From assembly GCA_900095095.1 (NCBI GenBank), contig FMBT01000358.1:1-64000 (forward strand): DNA of 64,000 nt, in the 5' to 3' direction. Position numbers and translations under genes: made by a program. Origin of the DNA: Fragilariopsis cylindrus CCMP1102. Taxonomy: Eukaryota > Bacillariophyta > Bacillariophyceae > Bacillariales > Bacillariaceae. This document shows, piece after piece, positions 21,985 through 33,500 of the stretch; position 1 is the stretch's first letter, and each line of letters begins with the position of its first letter. The notes under the pieces were generated by a model. The model searched no databases and was not told the DNA's origin. It saw only the letters and a program-made list of their open reading frames with translations.

Positions 21985-23630
21985 TTACTGCATCAATGTT
22001 ACGTCATACACTATCATCCTCTTTTTCCCGGCAAGATTAAGTTTTTGTTTTTCCTTCCACCATTCTAGGTTTTTTTCGATCTGTGGTACGATCTCTTTTT
22101 CTACTCGTGGTATCAGTTTTCCAAGCATTTTAAAAGATGGTAAACAATGAAGTTGATAAAACCAATCTGCGATTCTTCTCGAGTCTGTGCATTACGATCA
22201 CAGCCTAGCGAAAAAGGTAAACCTAATTCTTCTTCCTTATCTCCTTGACGATACCATTCTTCAAGTAATCTATCGGTCCATTTCAACGCAGTTTTAATGT
22301 CTTTACTTGGGTTTGAAATATCTGCCAAGTGAGCAAGGAACGTCAAAACTCCGTGCCTCAAACAAAGATCTTCCGGGACGGAACAGCAAGGCGCAATGTT
22401 CCCATCTTCGGTATTCAATAGTATGCCTTGGATGAAGCTCTTTTTTGCGAAGTGCTTTGTCATGTCAGTCGATAATATTGCCTTAACGATAAATTTTCTG
22501 GCTTTAGAACGTTCTTTTTCGGGGAAGTTATCAAATATGTCTAATTTTCTCTGTCGATTTTCTCCCATGATCATTTTAAACGCTGTAGCGGCATGCATAT
22601 TTTCAAGCACCGAAACATCATTATACAGCAAGGCCAATTCCGATCTTGAATTGATATGAAAACTATTATTTAAACCCCCATGTCCGACATCGTGAACCAC
22701 TGCCGCTATTAATATCGAAAACAATTCCCATTTCTCGTCTGCGAATTTTTTTCCGCCCATTTGAAGCAATGCATGTAAACTTTGAGTTACATCCGCCGCA
22801 TGTACATCATTATGATAACACACATCCTTAATGTACCTATCTTCGATGGCATATAAGTATTCTACTAATGTCTCTTCTTTGATATTAAGATTCGGTAGGA
22901 AATTGTAACCTTCCCTATCGTTAAAATCCGTAATTGTTGATTCGGAATCGATATGAGAATCAGGATTGATTCCAGAATCGGAATCGGAATCGGAATCTAA
23001 ATCATTATCATCTTCCGAAGAAAATTGTAAACAAGCCAAATCCATGGAATGCTGTGCCTGAGGAGCCGCTAAGATTGCCCATGCAACGAATACCAGTGTA
23101 TGCTTCCCTTTTAAAACTTCGTCAACGTCGAAGATGTTGAAATCCCATTGAGAAATACTATCCCATGAGAGTAGATCTCTTAGTTTTAATTTTGATTCCT
23201 CATTGAGAGTTGTCCAATACGCTGGAATGTTCGTTACCTCATTTCCAACATCAATTGTTTTTAGGCGCAACGATGCACGGGCAAATTTAGCAATTTTCCT
23301 AGCACACCTATGTGCTGATAGGATAACGTCGATGCTTTTAGTTTGTGTAGGACGAGTGTATCCGGCATACTCCGATAACAAAATGTCGCTGCTACGGTTT
23401 TCATCCGCATCAAGAAGTGCCCGAGGAACGTGATTGACAACACGGTTCACCCCCAAAAGCATCATATCCTTTAAGTTTTTTAAACCACTACGTTGACGAT
23501 CCGTCATAACAGCTGACGTTGCACTTCCTGCTGAAAGTAAGGAATTGATACATTCTAAACCATCCTCCCAAGGACTCATTGTAGTAACATCACTAGGATC
23601 TGCTGGCTTCTTTTTGTTGTCATCACTCAT
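21985..23630 (-). CDS. 3',5'-cyclic-nucleotide phosphodiesterase (class I), frameshift near the C-terminus
   Basis: Class I PDE that hydrolyses cAMP and/or cGMP. An N-terminal ~170 residues without a known regulatory domain (no GAF, PAS or membrane helix seen) leads to the catalytic domain: FNIFDVDEVLKGKHTLVFV, YHNDVHAADVTQSLHALL (metal His), VVHDVGHGGLNNSFHIN (HDxxH signature), STDMTKHF, LAHLADISNP (metal Asp) and SQIGFINFI (nucleotide-clamp Gln). The metal-binding set is complete. The uninterrupted frame stops at 22113 just after FINFIVYHLLK, but reading the AAAA run opposite 22128-22131 as one base longer restores the normal family ending (LGKLIPRVEKEIVPQIEKNL, WWKEKQK) to a stop at 21985-21987, about 548 residues in all. 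An acidic Asp/Ser insert lies at about residues 207-235. Confidence 0.88.
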
Positions 23631-24556
23631 TGTCTACCTACTGTACTTCCTAGTTGAATGATATCAAATAGTACTACGTGTAAATAGTATCCGTCAGGAA
23701 TGAATAACTGAAAATCCAAGATGTATTCTGCTTGTATTCGAAGCAATACGATAGAGTAACGTTAGTAGATTGAAGGTGCACCTTTGCTTTGGATTTGTTC
23801 GAGACTACGCACACGTAATTATAGTAATTATGAAGCGTATTATCGGAGCGTACAATTAATGACACCCCTTTACCGGCAGGAGCCACTTTTCCTTCTCCCA
23901 GTCTATTTACCGTGCAACAGTTCTTCGTGGCAGTAGCCTACTTCCTCCGTGCAACGTTTAATTCACCCGCGCTATCGTTAGAACATTTAGCGCTTGTAAA
24001 AGGAAGCTAAAACCTTAAAATATTTAGATCTACTCACAAAATAGAGGGTTAAAGACACAAGTTTCCCTCATCCTCCTTGCAAATTTCGTCGTTGAAAGTG
24101 TCAATTAAGCGCAAAATTTTCGGGCGATAGCGCGGGTGAATTAAGCGTTGCACGGAGGAAGTAAATCACAGCGAACAATGCAAAATCACAACGGAAGAAT
24201 TACTTAAGTACGGAATTTTTATTTATAAACGACCTGGGCAGTATTGTGCTAGCTTTTTATCATTTATTTTTAAGGCAGGCCTTTCTTTGATTTATCATCT
24301 TTCGTCTATTCGATCCTTTTTTATAATAAAATCCATCCACTTCGCTTCTCGACAAAACGCCCAGCTCTTGCATCATTGGATCCTGGATCAAAGGGCTAGC
24401 AGATGTCACGGTCGTTGACGGCAAATCCATCAAATTTGTCCTCAAATAATTAAATCAACCGCAAATGACCTTCCAATCACTCTAATTTCTAATTTCAAGT
24501 GACGTCTATGTATTATCATCTATATCATTTGCGAAAGGCATTCCAACAATACTGGT
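23631..24556. other. Divergent intergenic region, PDE / SDR, containing a MITE
   Basis: 926 bases between two divergent start codons. A 221-bp inverted-repeat element (separate entry) occupies 23941-24161. The remaining bases hold the two promoters, with nothing else recognisable. A partial echo of the repeat tip (CCGTGCAAC) precedes the element at 23910-23918. Confidence 0.6.
23941..24161. mobile_element. Stowaway-like MITE (Tc1/mariner type) with TA target duplication
   Basis: The left end CTTCCTCCGTGCAACGTTTA and the following ATTCACCCGCGCTATCG recur in inverted orientation at the right end (CGATAGCGCGGGTGAATTAA, then GCGTTGCACGGAGGAAG), with one mismatch in 37 bases; weaker symmetry (AACATTTAGCGCTT / AAAATTTTGCGCTT) continues inward to about 55 bases. 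A TA dinucleotide flanks both ends (23939-23940 and 24162-24163). The tip CTTCCTCCGT resembles the plant Stowaway tip CTCCCTCCGT, and the TA duplication is the Tc1/mariner hallmark. At 221 bp it has no coding capacity, so it is a non-autonomous copy. It sits in the shared promoter region of the PDE and SDR genes. Confidence 0.85.
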
Positions 24557-26095
24557 ATGATCACTACTTTTTCGACGACAATGGCAAAAATATCAGTAAC
24601 TCGATGCGATCGAACGCGTAACTTCATTATTATTTTCTTATTACTGTCATCCATTAATATAATACGAGGAGTCAACTCATTGACATCAGCAACAGCTACA
24701 GCAACAGCAACATCATTACCACACGGTCTTCCATATGATAAAATAGTTGAACTTGCCCAAAAGCGGTACTGTACTAATTCACCAAAAAGTAACGACAATG
24801 AACCTATGAAAGGAAGAGTGGCAGTGATTACAGGTGCTGCTGGTGGTATAGGTGGTGAAATTTCAACTCTTATCTATCGTTTGGGTGGCACTGTTATTGC
24901 ACTCGATAGAAATACAAATGGATTAGAACAGTTACGTAGCAAATTATTATCACAAGTAATGATACCAGTACAACAGCAAGAAGTAGTTGTACGCGTAGTC
25001 GATTCCAATTCCAATTCTGATGATTCGTCCAATTCTGATGCCGATTATAATAACATTAACAGAAGTAACACAAGTAACAGTGACGATGACGATAACGATG
25101 AAAGTAGGATATGGACAATACAAACAAATCATGAAGATTTATCATCCGTTGCTTCAACTGCTGAATTGATCAAATCTCGGTATAATCATATTGATTTATT
25201 AATCAATAATGCTGGTATGACTTATCCAACAGATATGCATCAACAACTCACGATGGAAGACGAAGAAAATGATATCAGAAAAAACGTCCTTTCTGCTCAT
25301 GGAAAAGATCTTGTATTTACTGTAAATTATCTTTCACATTTTTTACTGACAGAAAAATTACTACCGAGTCTATACTCCTCAAACAATGACGACGACAACA
25401 ACAGCAAAGAAAATGGAAGAATAGTTCATATTACATCAACCTATCATTGGAAAGTCGATGGAAGTGAACTAATGATACCCGATGTATCACTTGATAATGA
25501 CGATGGTCCGATTGCTTATCAATCCGATCCAAAAAAACAAAGTTCAAAACATTTTGAAAGATCGTATGCGAACACAAAGCTAGCACAACTGTGGCATTCA
25601 CGTGCAATCGGATCACGACTAAAAAAACGGCAACAAATCTCGTCGTCGAATACAATTTGTAGTGTTTGTGCATGTCCAACTTGGGCTTCAACTTATATTG
25701 CGGGTAATGACGGATCGGAAGGGAAAGAATTTTTAGACAAGTATGCATATTCCATATTAAATTGTGGACCTGGAATAACGAGTTCAATTAATGCTATTTT
25801 TCGGCAAGATGATGAACTTGATGATGCAATAAATGATGGATCATCGTTTGTTGCTAATTCAAGAATAGTTGAATATCTATATCCTGCGAATATATTGTCA
25901 TCCGATTTGGTAACAAATAAATTGAAATGGAGAGATGTGTTGACGGATTTTGCTTCTGTTTTACTTCTACTTTTACAAAAATTTACACATAAGGAATTGA
26001 TTATACAGCAAACATCACCAGAAAGTTTTCAAGATAAACAAAAGATCGATCAATTTTATGAATGGAGTTTAAAGGAAGTACAGCAATGGTTGTAA
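24557..26095 (+). CDS. Short-chain dehydrogenase/reductase, secretory or membrane-anchored
   Basis: A single-exon protein of 512 residues (a second ATG nine codons in is also possible). An N-terminal hydrophobic stretch at about residues 23-42 (NFIIIFLLLSSINIIRGVNS) is a signal peptide or anchor. The classical SDR core follows: nucleotide motif TGAAGGIG at about residue 92, LLINNAGMTYPTDM (NNAG), FTVNYLSHFLLTEKLLPSL, HITSTYHW carrying the catalytic Ser, and SYANTKLAQLWHSRAIG with the YxxxK pair. The order and the FxVNyLSHFLLT block place it near retinol-dehydrogenase/WWOX-like SDRs that reduce or oxidise lipophilic substrates with NAD(P). It is about 200 residues longer than usual because of an Asp/Asn/Ser-rich insert at about 150-185 between Rossmann strands and a long C-terminal extension. 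The substrate is unknown. Confidence 0.85.
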   Translation: MITTFSTTMAKISVTRCDRTRNFIIIFLLLSSINIIRGVNSLTSATATATATSLPHGLPYDKIVELAQKRYCTNSPKSNDNEPMKGRVAVITGAAGGIGGEISTLIYRLGGTVIALDRNTNGLEQLRSKLLSQVMIPVQQQEVVVRVVDSNSNSDDSSNSDADYNNINRSNTSNSDDDDNDESRIWTIQTNHEDLSSVASTAELIKSRYNHIDLLINNAGMTYPTDMHQQLTMEDEENDIRKNVLSAHGKDLVFTVNYLSHFLLTEKLLPSLYSSNNDDDNNSKENGRIVHITSTYHWKVDGSELMIPDVSLDNDDGPIAYQSDPKKQSSKHFERSYANTKLAQLWHSRAIGSRLKKRQQISSSNTICSVCACPTWASTYIAGNDGSEGKEFLDKYAYSILNCGPGITSSINAIFRQDDELDDAINDGSSFVANSRIVEYLYPANILSSDLVTNKLKWRDVLTDFASVLLLLLQKFTHKELIIQQTSPESFQDKQKIDQFYEWSLKEVQQWL

Positions 26096-27215
26096 TAGTA
26101 GTGAATTAAATTAACAATGAAGAACTCAAACGAACACACAGAATGTCGGCTTCTTTTTCATCATCATCATCATCGTCGTTAATCACTTCAAAAAGTACCC
26201 TCAGCAACAATGTGTATAAAATATGCTCGAGCTTGTTTTTTGTTGATACGCCTATTGACGTCGACGAGGCGATTATGCTTTGCATGTACAGGACTTAGAT
26301 CATAATCTATTTCTTTAGATAAAGATTCAGTGTTGGATTCGCAATTCCTTTAACTGAGGATTCAAGCAAATTATGTTCATTATAGTGAAAACTGATCATT
26401 GAGCAAAAATATTAAACATTTACGTTCCTGGCATTGTTTCCTAACATTCATGCTGGTATCGTACTTTTGTATTTGGTTTCTTATGCTTGAATATGACCCT
26501 TCTCATAAAAATAAACTTGTACATCGACATGCTCATCGATGTTGTTTGACACTACCAGAGAGAATTCTAGGTGTTGAAATCAGATGCTTCCCGTTGGACT
26601 TTACGAAGTATTTCAGACTATTCACGGCTTCCATCATACCAATAATCTGTCGAATCCATCATATCTTTATATTGGACGTTAAGATCCTTTTCCGACGGTA
26701 ACAATACCTGTGATATGATGATAGTAAATTAAGACCTTGTAAGCAACTTGTGGTAAGCGTCAGATAGATCTATCACTTAACGGATACGAATCTAGAGACG
26801 TAATATTCTGCCATACAAATCTTCATAGAAATTTTAAATTAGCTAGATAATAAATATATATATTCATATTATATTATATTATATATCAATGAGTTAAAGT
26901 TTAAGTTGAAAGTCAGTCCACGCGTGCTAGGTATTCACATTTCACTAGTGACTCGTGTATTACTCTAAGACCAACAACGCCACTTTTCACGAAACATCAA
27001 GTACCAGTTAAAGTTTTGTAGAATAATAAATGCTTGTGCAACAGATGCAACATACTGGGCCCTTTTTGTACGAGTAGTAGCGAAAGAGGAAAGAATAAGA
27101 GAGCGAAGGTAAAAGGAGGAAGATAAGAGAGTAGGTGCCGCATTAGCTATAAGACCAGCACCATATAAGTTAGTTTTTGACAGGGGTAGAGCATCTTACT
27201 TTTTTTTTCTAAATC
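26096..27215. other. Intergenic stretch upstream of the DHX33-like gene
   Basis: About 1.1 kb between two plus-strand genes. A (CAT)n run lies at 26159-26178 and an AT-rich patch at 26850-26890. A 100-residue open frame at 26399-26701 starts with a non-ATG codon and has no family resemblance. A purine-rich strip (27075-27135) precedes the helicase start. Confidence 0.45.
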
Positions 27216-30200
27216 ATGTCCAACGAATTCATGCACGGTGGGAAGAATCAGAAGAAAAGAAAGAATGATTCCAATAACACGAACGGAACTGATAATCACC
27301 AACAACAACAACATCAAAAACAACAACATAGTAATAATACGAATCGGCGCCGTTCTTCGTTCTTGTCTGCATCGTCGGCGTCAACATCAACATCGAAGAC
27401 GACGGCATCTTCCTCCTCTGTAGTCTCGTCTTTATTAGTATCATTGCTAGAAGAAAAAGCACGCCTATCTAAGATCCGAAAAGAACTTCCAGTATATGCC
27501 TTCAAACAAGATATCCTTCGAAGAATACGTGAAAATGACGTCTTATTGGTCATGGCGGAAACTGGAAGTGGAAAATCCACACAAATACCAGCCTATCTCG
27601 AAGAAGGTGGGATTCTTCACTCTACTATTAACGATGATCACGATTACCACAACAATAAACATGATAGAAAAGGCAAAGGCAACAAAAAAATAAGATCCTC
27701 GTCCTCCTCTACTATCAATTCTTCAACATTATCATCTTATGCTCGATCTATTTGTGTTACGCAACCTCGTCGTGTTGCTGCGATAACGGTAGCAACTCGT
27801 GTGGCTCAAGAACGAGGTTGTGTCTTAGGAACAACTGTAGGATATCGCGTCCGGTTCGATGATTGTAGTCATCCACGCAAGACGAAAATTTTGTATGCAA
27901 CGGATGGTATGCTTTTAAGAGAAGCGATGGGTGATCCCTTACTGAGCAGGTATGGTGTGGTCGTTTTAGATGAATCCCACGAACGATCGCTTCAAACGGA
28001 TATACTAGTAAGTAGTAGCAGTATATTGATCTATATTCTAGTAAAGCGAATGCCATTTCTATATAAATGATACATCTATGTTGAACGATTTGGGAACCAG
28101 AAAAAAGACAATTACTTACTTTCTGTCCTCTTTTTTCCTTTGTTTCGCAGTTTGGAGTCGTCAAGAGAGCTATGAGAGCGAGGGGGCACCATACCGATGA
28201 CAACGATGACGAGAAAAATAATATGGAAGTGACGAAAGACAAGAAAATGGAACTTTTGTTGCGAGGTAAAGCCGAAGAGTGGAAGTTACCTAGATTAAAA
28301 GTGGTGGTTATGTCGGCAACACTACAAATATCTACATTCCAATCCTTTTTCCCGGAATCATGCTCGACTATACAAATACCCGGTAGGTTATTTCCCGTAC
28401 AATCTGTATATACTACAGATTATCAAGACGATTACATCGATTCGGCGTTGTCAACTGCACTACAAATTCATTACGAAACGAATATCGAAGACGGTGGTGA
28501 CATCCTGGTGTTTCTACCCGGTCAGGAAGAAATCGAAGATTTAAATCAATTGTTGAAAAGACATCTCGAAGAAGACCAAAAAGGTGGTAAAGTACAGAAG
28601 CATATTTCCGATATCGTGCAAAATGTCAGTGGGATCGGAACTACTATATCGAGTCAAAAGGGAGTGGCCAATATCGTCAACGGAGTTATGATTTGTGTTC
28701 TTTATGCCGCTCTTCCGCCGGAAGTCCAAATGCTGGCATTTGCTCCCAAACCTAAGGGATGTTCTCGAAAAATCATCCTCGCTACTAACATCGCAGAGAC
28801 CTCCGTGACGTTAGACGGGATTCGTTACGTAGTTGATTGTGGCAAACATAAAATACGTGATTTCTCCAACTCGACAGGGATGGAATCTTTGACGGTACAA
28901 GATATCAGTAAAGCTCAAGCGGCGCAAAGGATGGGCCGTGCCGGACGTGTAAGCGCTGGAATATGCTTCCGTCTTTACACCGAGGATGCATTTGATAGTA
29001 TGGCAGAAACTGCTGTTCCTGAAATCTCCCGCGTAAACCTAGCTCAAGTAATTTTAATGCTGAAGGGAATGGGCGTCTTCGATCCGCTTCAATTTGACTA
29101 TTTAACTAAGCCCAGCGCTGCATCGATTAGGCGTGCCTGCCAAAACTTGTTCGCGTTAGGAGCCTTGACGGAAAATATGGAGTTGAGTAATCACGGTAAG
29201 AAGATGGCTCGATTGCCAGTGGATCCTATTTATGCCCACTTGTTGCTACAAAGTCCTAAATATGGATGTACTCATGAGATGCTGACGGCGGTAGCTATGC
29301 TATCCGCTGAAAATGTTTTGTTTCGTCCTGGTGGAGGAGGAGGAGATCAAGGAAGTGGAAGTTTAGCGCATAAGGCTGCTCAAGCTCACCGACGATTTGC
29401 GAGTTGGGAGGGTGACCTACCGACACTATTAAATATATATGAATCCTGGCGAAAGGAAGCAATATATGCACCGACAAAACGAGGTGGATCGAAATCGGTA
29501 TTGTCGTCCTCTGGCTTTAAGGGAACAGGGGGAAAGGTTCTTCATGGCCAGGTAAGATCTTTTTACTTTGATGCCTAATAGTAGATGCGTATTCGTCTTC
29601 TTTTTCTTCTACTCCTCTATTCTTATTGTCTCATTGTGTCTCGATTTCTGCTCTTATACCCAAAGTGGTGTGCACGTAATTTTGTAAGTGGTCGGTCTTT
29701 AGCACGAGCATACAGCGTTCGGCAACAGCTTAGCACCATATGCAATAATAGTCTTGATAAAAGTGGGCTTGGTATGGATGTCTCAGTATCTTGTGGAGAA
29801 GATACCGTCTCCTTCTTGAAATGTGCCTGTGCGGGTCTCTTTCTCCAGGCAGCTGCTCGGATGCCGTCTACCAACGAGGCAAGTGATGGTGGTAAACGGG
29901 GCAATTCTGGTCGACTTTATTCATCAAGAGGACGTTATAAGACCAAGGTTGGCGGTGAAATAGCATCCATCCATCCAACGTGAGTACCATGATAATGCTG
30001 TTTTTCTCTTTGATCAATCGCTTATTACAATCATTTCTAACCTATTTAATTTCCCATTTTGTTCGACTAATTTAAATTAACTTCGTATTCTCGTGATTCA
30101 CGACCCTCACGCAGTTCCACTCTTTTCGGTCGCAACCCGGCTCCTAAGACTTTGGTGTACACGGAGCTACTCGTGACGAAAAAGACTTATCTTCGGGGAG

Positions 30201-30256
30201 TGACGCAGATTCGAGAAGAGTGGTTAGTAGAAGTTGCACCAGATTTCTTCAAGTAG
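27216..30256 (+). CDS. DEAH-type RNA helicase, DHX33-like
   Basis: Four exons, 27216-28007, 28151-29551, 29666-29979 and 30115-30256, all joining in phase, give 882 residues. After a low-complexity N-terminus (Asn/Gln/Ser, about 80 residues) come the DExH helicase motifs: I ETGSGKSTQIP, Ia TQPRRVAA, II VVLDESHERS, III VMSATL, then FLPGQEEIE, IV/V LATNIAETSVT and VI QRMGRAGR. The winged-helix/ratchet HA2 region and OB-fold follow, ending HPTSTLFGRN..VYTELLVTKKTYLRGVTQI..WLVEVAPDFF. The FGVVKRA block after motif II and this ending match DHX33, a nucleolar helicase in rDNA transcription and ribosome assembly; DHX40/DHX8 relatives are less likely. Motif II is DESH rather than DEAH. There is a Lys/Ser-rich insert between motifs I and Ia. 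Confidence 0.88.
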
Positions 30257-30520
30257 TAAATATCCTAATGGAGTGCGCGTATTTATTTCTGCGAAGCACT
30301 TGTGGAGTACATTCTAGAAACGTTGCATGTCCCGAATACGAGGGGAAAAAAAAAACAAGTACTCGCAGTGTAGTAATGGAAGTAAATATTCAATACCGCA
30401 GAGTAATAATAACATCTGTATCTATAATCAATGCGTGATTTATTTATTCTTTAGATCTATATTTAATCTGAGTTTTGAACAGTTAAGTTCCGTTTCAGAA
30501 ACAAAAAAATGGAACGAGAC

Positions 30521-33500
30521 TCAGTTGTTCCACTCATAGAAACCTTTGTACTTGGTCTCACCTAGGATCGATGCCCAAAATACTTGGGAAAATGATTCAT
30601 AAGAATCAAAAGTAGGAAGGTAAAGTCTTCTAGAACATGTATTAGCGCGAGGCAGGCAGCACTCATTCATGGGCAAGCCAATAGGGACGATTTCTAATTT
30701 TCCAGGCGTCACAATTGGTAGACTGGTCACGAATGACAGGAAATGTCTTCGCTTCTTTGGACTCGCTTCTAGCAATGCCTTAACGACAAATTTGACAGTC
30801 GAAGAGGAGGGATCAAACCGCCGGTTTGCCAATGTTTCCGCATTCCCGCCGATTGCAGCAACTGCCACTAAGGCTTCTGTGTGTGTGGTGCCTTTGCCAC
30901 CTAGTTGAAATAGGTCTCTGATATCCTCTTCGGTCCACCCATCAACGTTGTCTCCCATTCCACAAACGTCATGTTGGAGTTCCTCAGAAGTAAATAAGCG
31001 AAGATAGTCAATAGGGAAAAAGTCATCGATTCCGCTTTTAAAAGCTGATGCTTGTTCAATTACTCCTTCATGCAACATAAAATATTTTGTTTTGGTAATC
31101 CATTCGCGAATATTATGAATGGTAACACTTCTGTCATACCCATTTGGACACAATGAGTGCGCTTCAATACCTTGTGTCGGGTCTAAAGGATCAACAAAGG
31201 TCCTATCCTGAAAGTAATCATCGAAAGAGCAATCATAATTCTTTCCAAGAGCTATTCGAGCAAAATTCTTATCCGTAGCTATTTGGCGATACTCGCGTTC
31301 TTTTTCTACTTCACTGAGCTGTGGATCCTCTTGAAAATCAATGCGGTCAAGTGCGCGACAAATGTGCATTTCCGTGGCATAAACCTCGCCACCAATAAAT
31401 CCTGGTCGAGGAAGATCCTCGCTGGAGAGGATACATCTTCCGCGTTTTGTGTCACCTACCTCGTCTACAAAGCCCATACCTGAGTCAAAGTGTGGCTCTC
31501 CTGAGTTTTGAACTAGCTTTAAGAAAGAAGCACTCAGCGGTAGAGGAAACATGAAACCATCTCTCATTGCCGCAGCAAATAATCGCCCCATGAATCTAAA
31601 GTACCTCAAGACAGGGGAAAGTTGAGAATGTAGCGGCGATATCGGTCGAGGATAAATACCAAAGATACTGGATGGTGCTGCCCGTGGAGTTGGAATGATG
31701 ACTTGACCACTTGCATCAATATCAGGTATCCAAAGCGGTAACTTAAGTGGTTCGTCGGAGTGCTTAAAAGTAATAGAGGGCGAATTTTTCTGTAGATTGT
31801 TTAGAGATGCACAACTTAAAGAACAACTCACACCTGCCACTAAATCGCAAGACAACAGACTTTCTGCGACATCAGCATAAAAACCACGTGTTACACCAGC
31901 TTCATCTCCAGTAGAGGCATCAAAACCAGATTCTCCATCAAATCGTATCTCTAACCTTCTTCGATTCAAACGTGGATCACTGCAAAATTGCTTCATGATG
32001 GACATAGCATCGGATAAAAGTGACTTTCTGTGGATAGCCGCTTTTGCTACTTGCAGGGTCATCTCTTCCCATCCTTCAGCACGGAAAGAAGCCCGCACGC
32101 GGGTAGCAAGTGCATCTTCCATCCCGTACAATTCATCTGCCTGTAATTGAAGGGCGGTCGGATCCTCTACGTCACCAGAAAAAGCATCTGCCATTAGTTC
32201 AACAGCTCTAGCTCGGAGCGAATTCATTCGTTGTCGTAAACGGCCGACATTCACCTTAGCATCTTGTTGACGAAGCGTGCTTCGAGAAACGCCAAAAGCG
32301 ACTCGATCGAGAAGCAGTTTCCGAGAAGCATAACTAAAGCTATAGGTGTAAATAAGGCGGAAATACATAATAATGTGAGGGAATTTGATACAAAAAAAGA
32401 TTCAATAGGGATATAGGATTCAATCGGGAAACAGGATTTCTACTTACATATTTGGAGCAAAAGCAGGAACAGCTAAGCACCATTCCGGCGCGATCCCTCC
32501 CACAACGAAAAGGGGATCTTCGGATTGTTTGGTAAGTTTCTGCGAGAGAGTTTGGTTCACAAAGATTGATCCACTGGTAGACGTATCATACTGTTTGTCC
32601 TTCGGCAATCTAGAGTTTACTCTAGCCAACAATTCAATTACTTCAATGCATTGAATACAAATTTCATCAAGGCCATCACATCTAGATCCAAGTTCATCGC
32701 AATCGGAGTAATTTGTAGTATGTGACAACTTACGGGATCGACTGCACGTAGCATTCGACCACAAATATTGTTTTTGTGTTGGGTCGTCTTTTACTTTCAG
32801 TGCCATATTCATACCATCGTTAACTATCATTGGAATGTTCGAATTAGTTCCTTCAGTTTTTTTTGGAGTAGGTACTTGATTAAACCATTTTTCTTCGCCC
32901 TTTGATGGTTGAAGGATGACGGAATAGAATATTTGGTGAGCTTCGTCGTCCCGGAAAAAATCACATTCTTCATCTTGGTAGAGTTGGAAAAGCAATGAAA
33001 TTAAAGTGGTATCTGATGCAGAAACGTTGACTGGAGAAAGTATCTGAGGAGAACTGAATCGTACTTCTAAAGATGGAGGAAACTCAAGTGAATTGTCTTC
33101 GACATAAATATCAATATTGCGACCATCCAAAGAAATCTTGAACTTGATACTATCAAAACTCGGTGGACCTTGATTATCCGATGTTGCACTTACACCGACA
33201 GGACACATGGATTCAATAGATGCCAATGCAGACCATGTGCGTTTAAGTACTCGTTTCCCTGCCTTTCTTTGTCCTCTTCCGCTAGAATCAGGGCGTTCTC
33301 CTTCTATGGTAGCATGTCGACGAGAAATGAAGGGAAATGTCCTACTAAGTTGCTCCCGGGCTTCAATACTTCGCCTCACAGCAGGATTCGATCGAGTAGA
33401 TCTGGCTTCCTTATCATCATTCCTTTTTCCATCGCACACATTATTTTCTGACACCCCAGTGTTGACCACACCTTCGTCGTTTACCAGATCGTAGGTTTTA

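Noticed and set aside
26399-26701. 100-residue open frame between the SDR and helicase genes
   Set aside because: It begins with a non-ATG codon, has no family resemblance and no splice partners; AT-rich chance frame.
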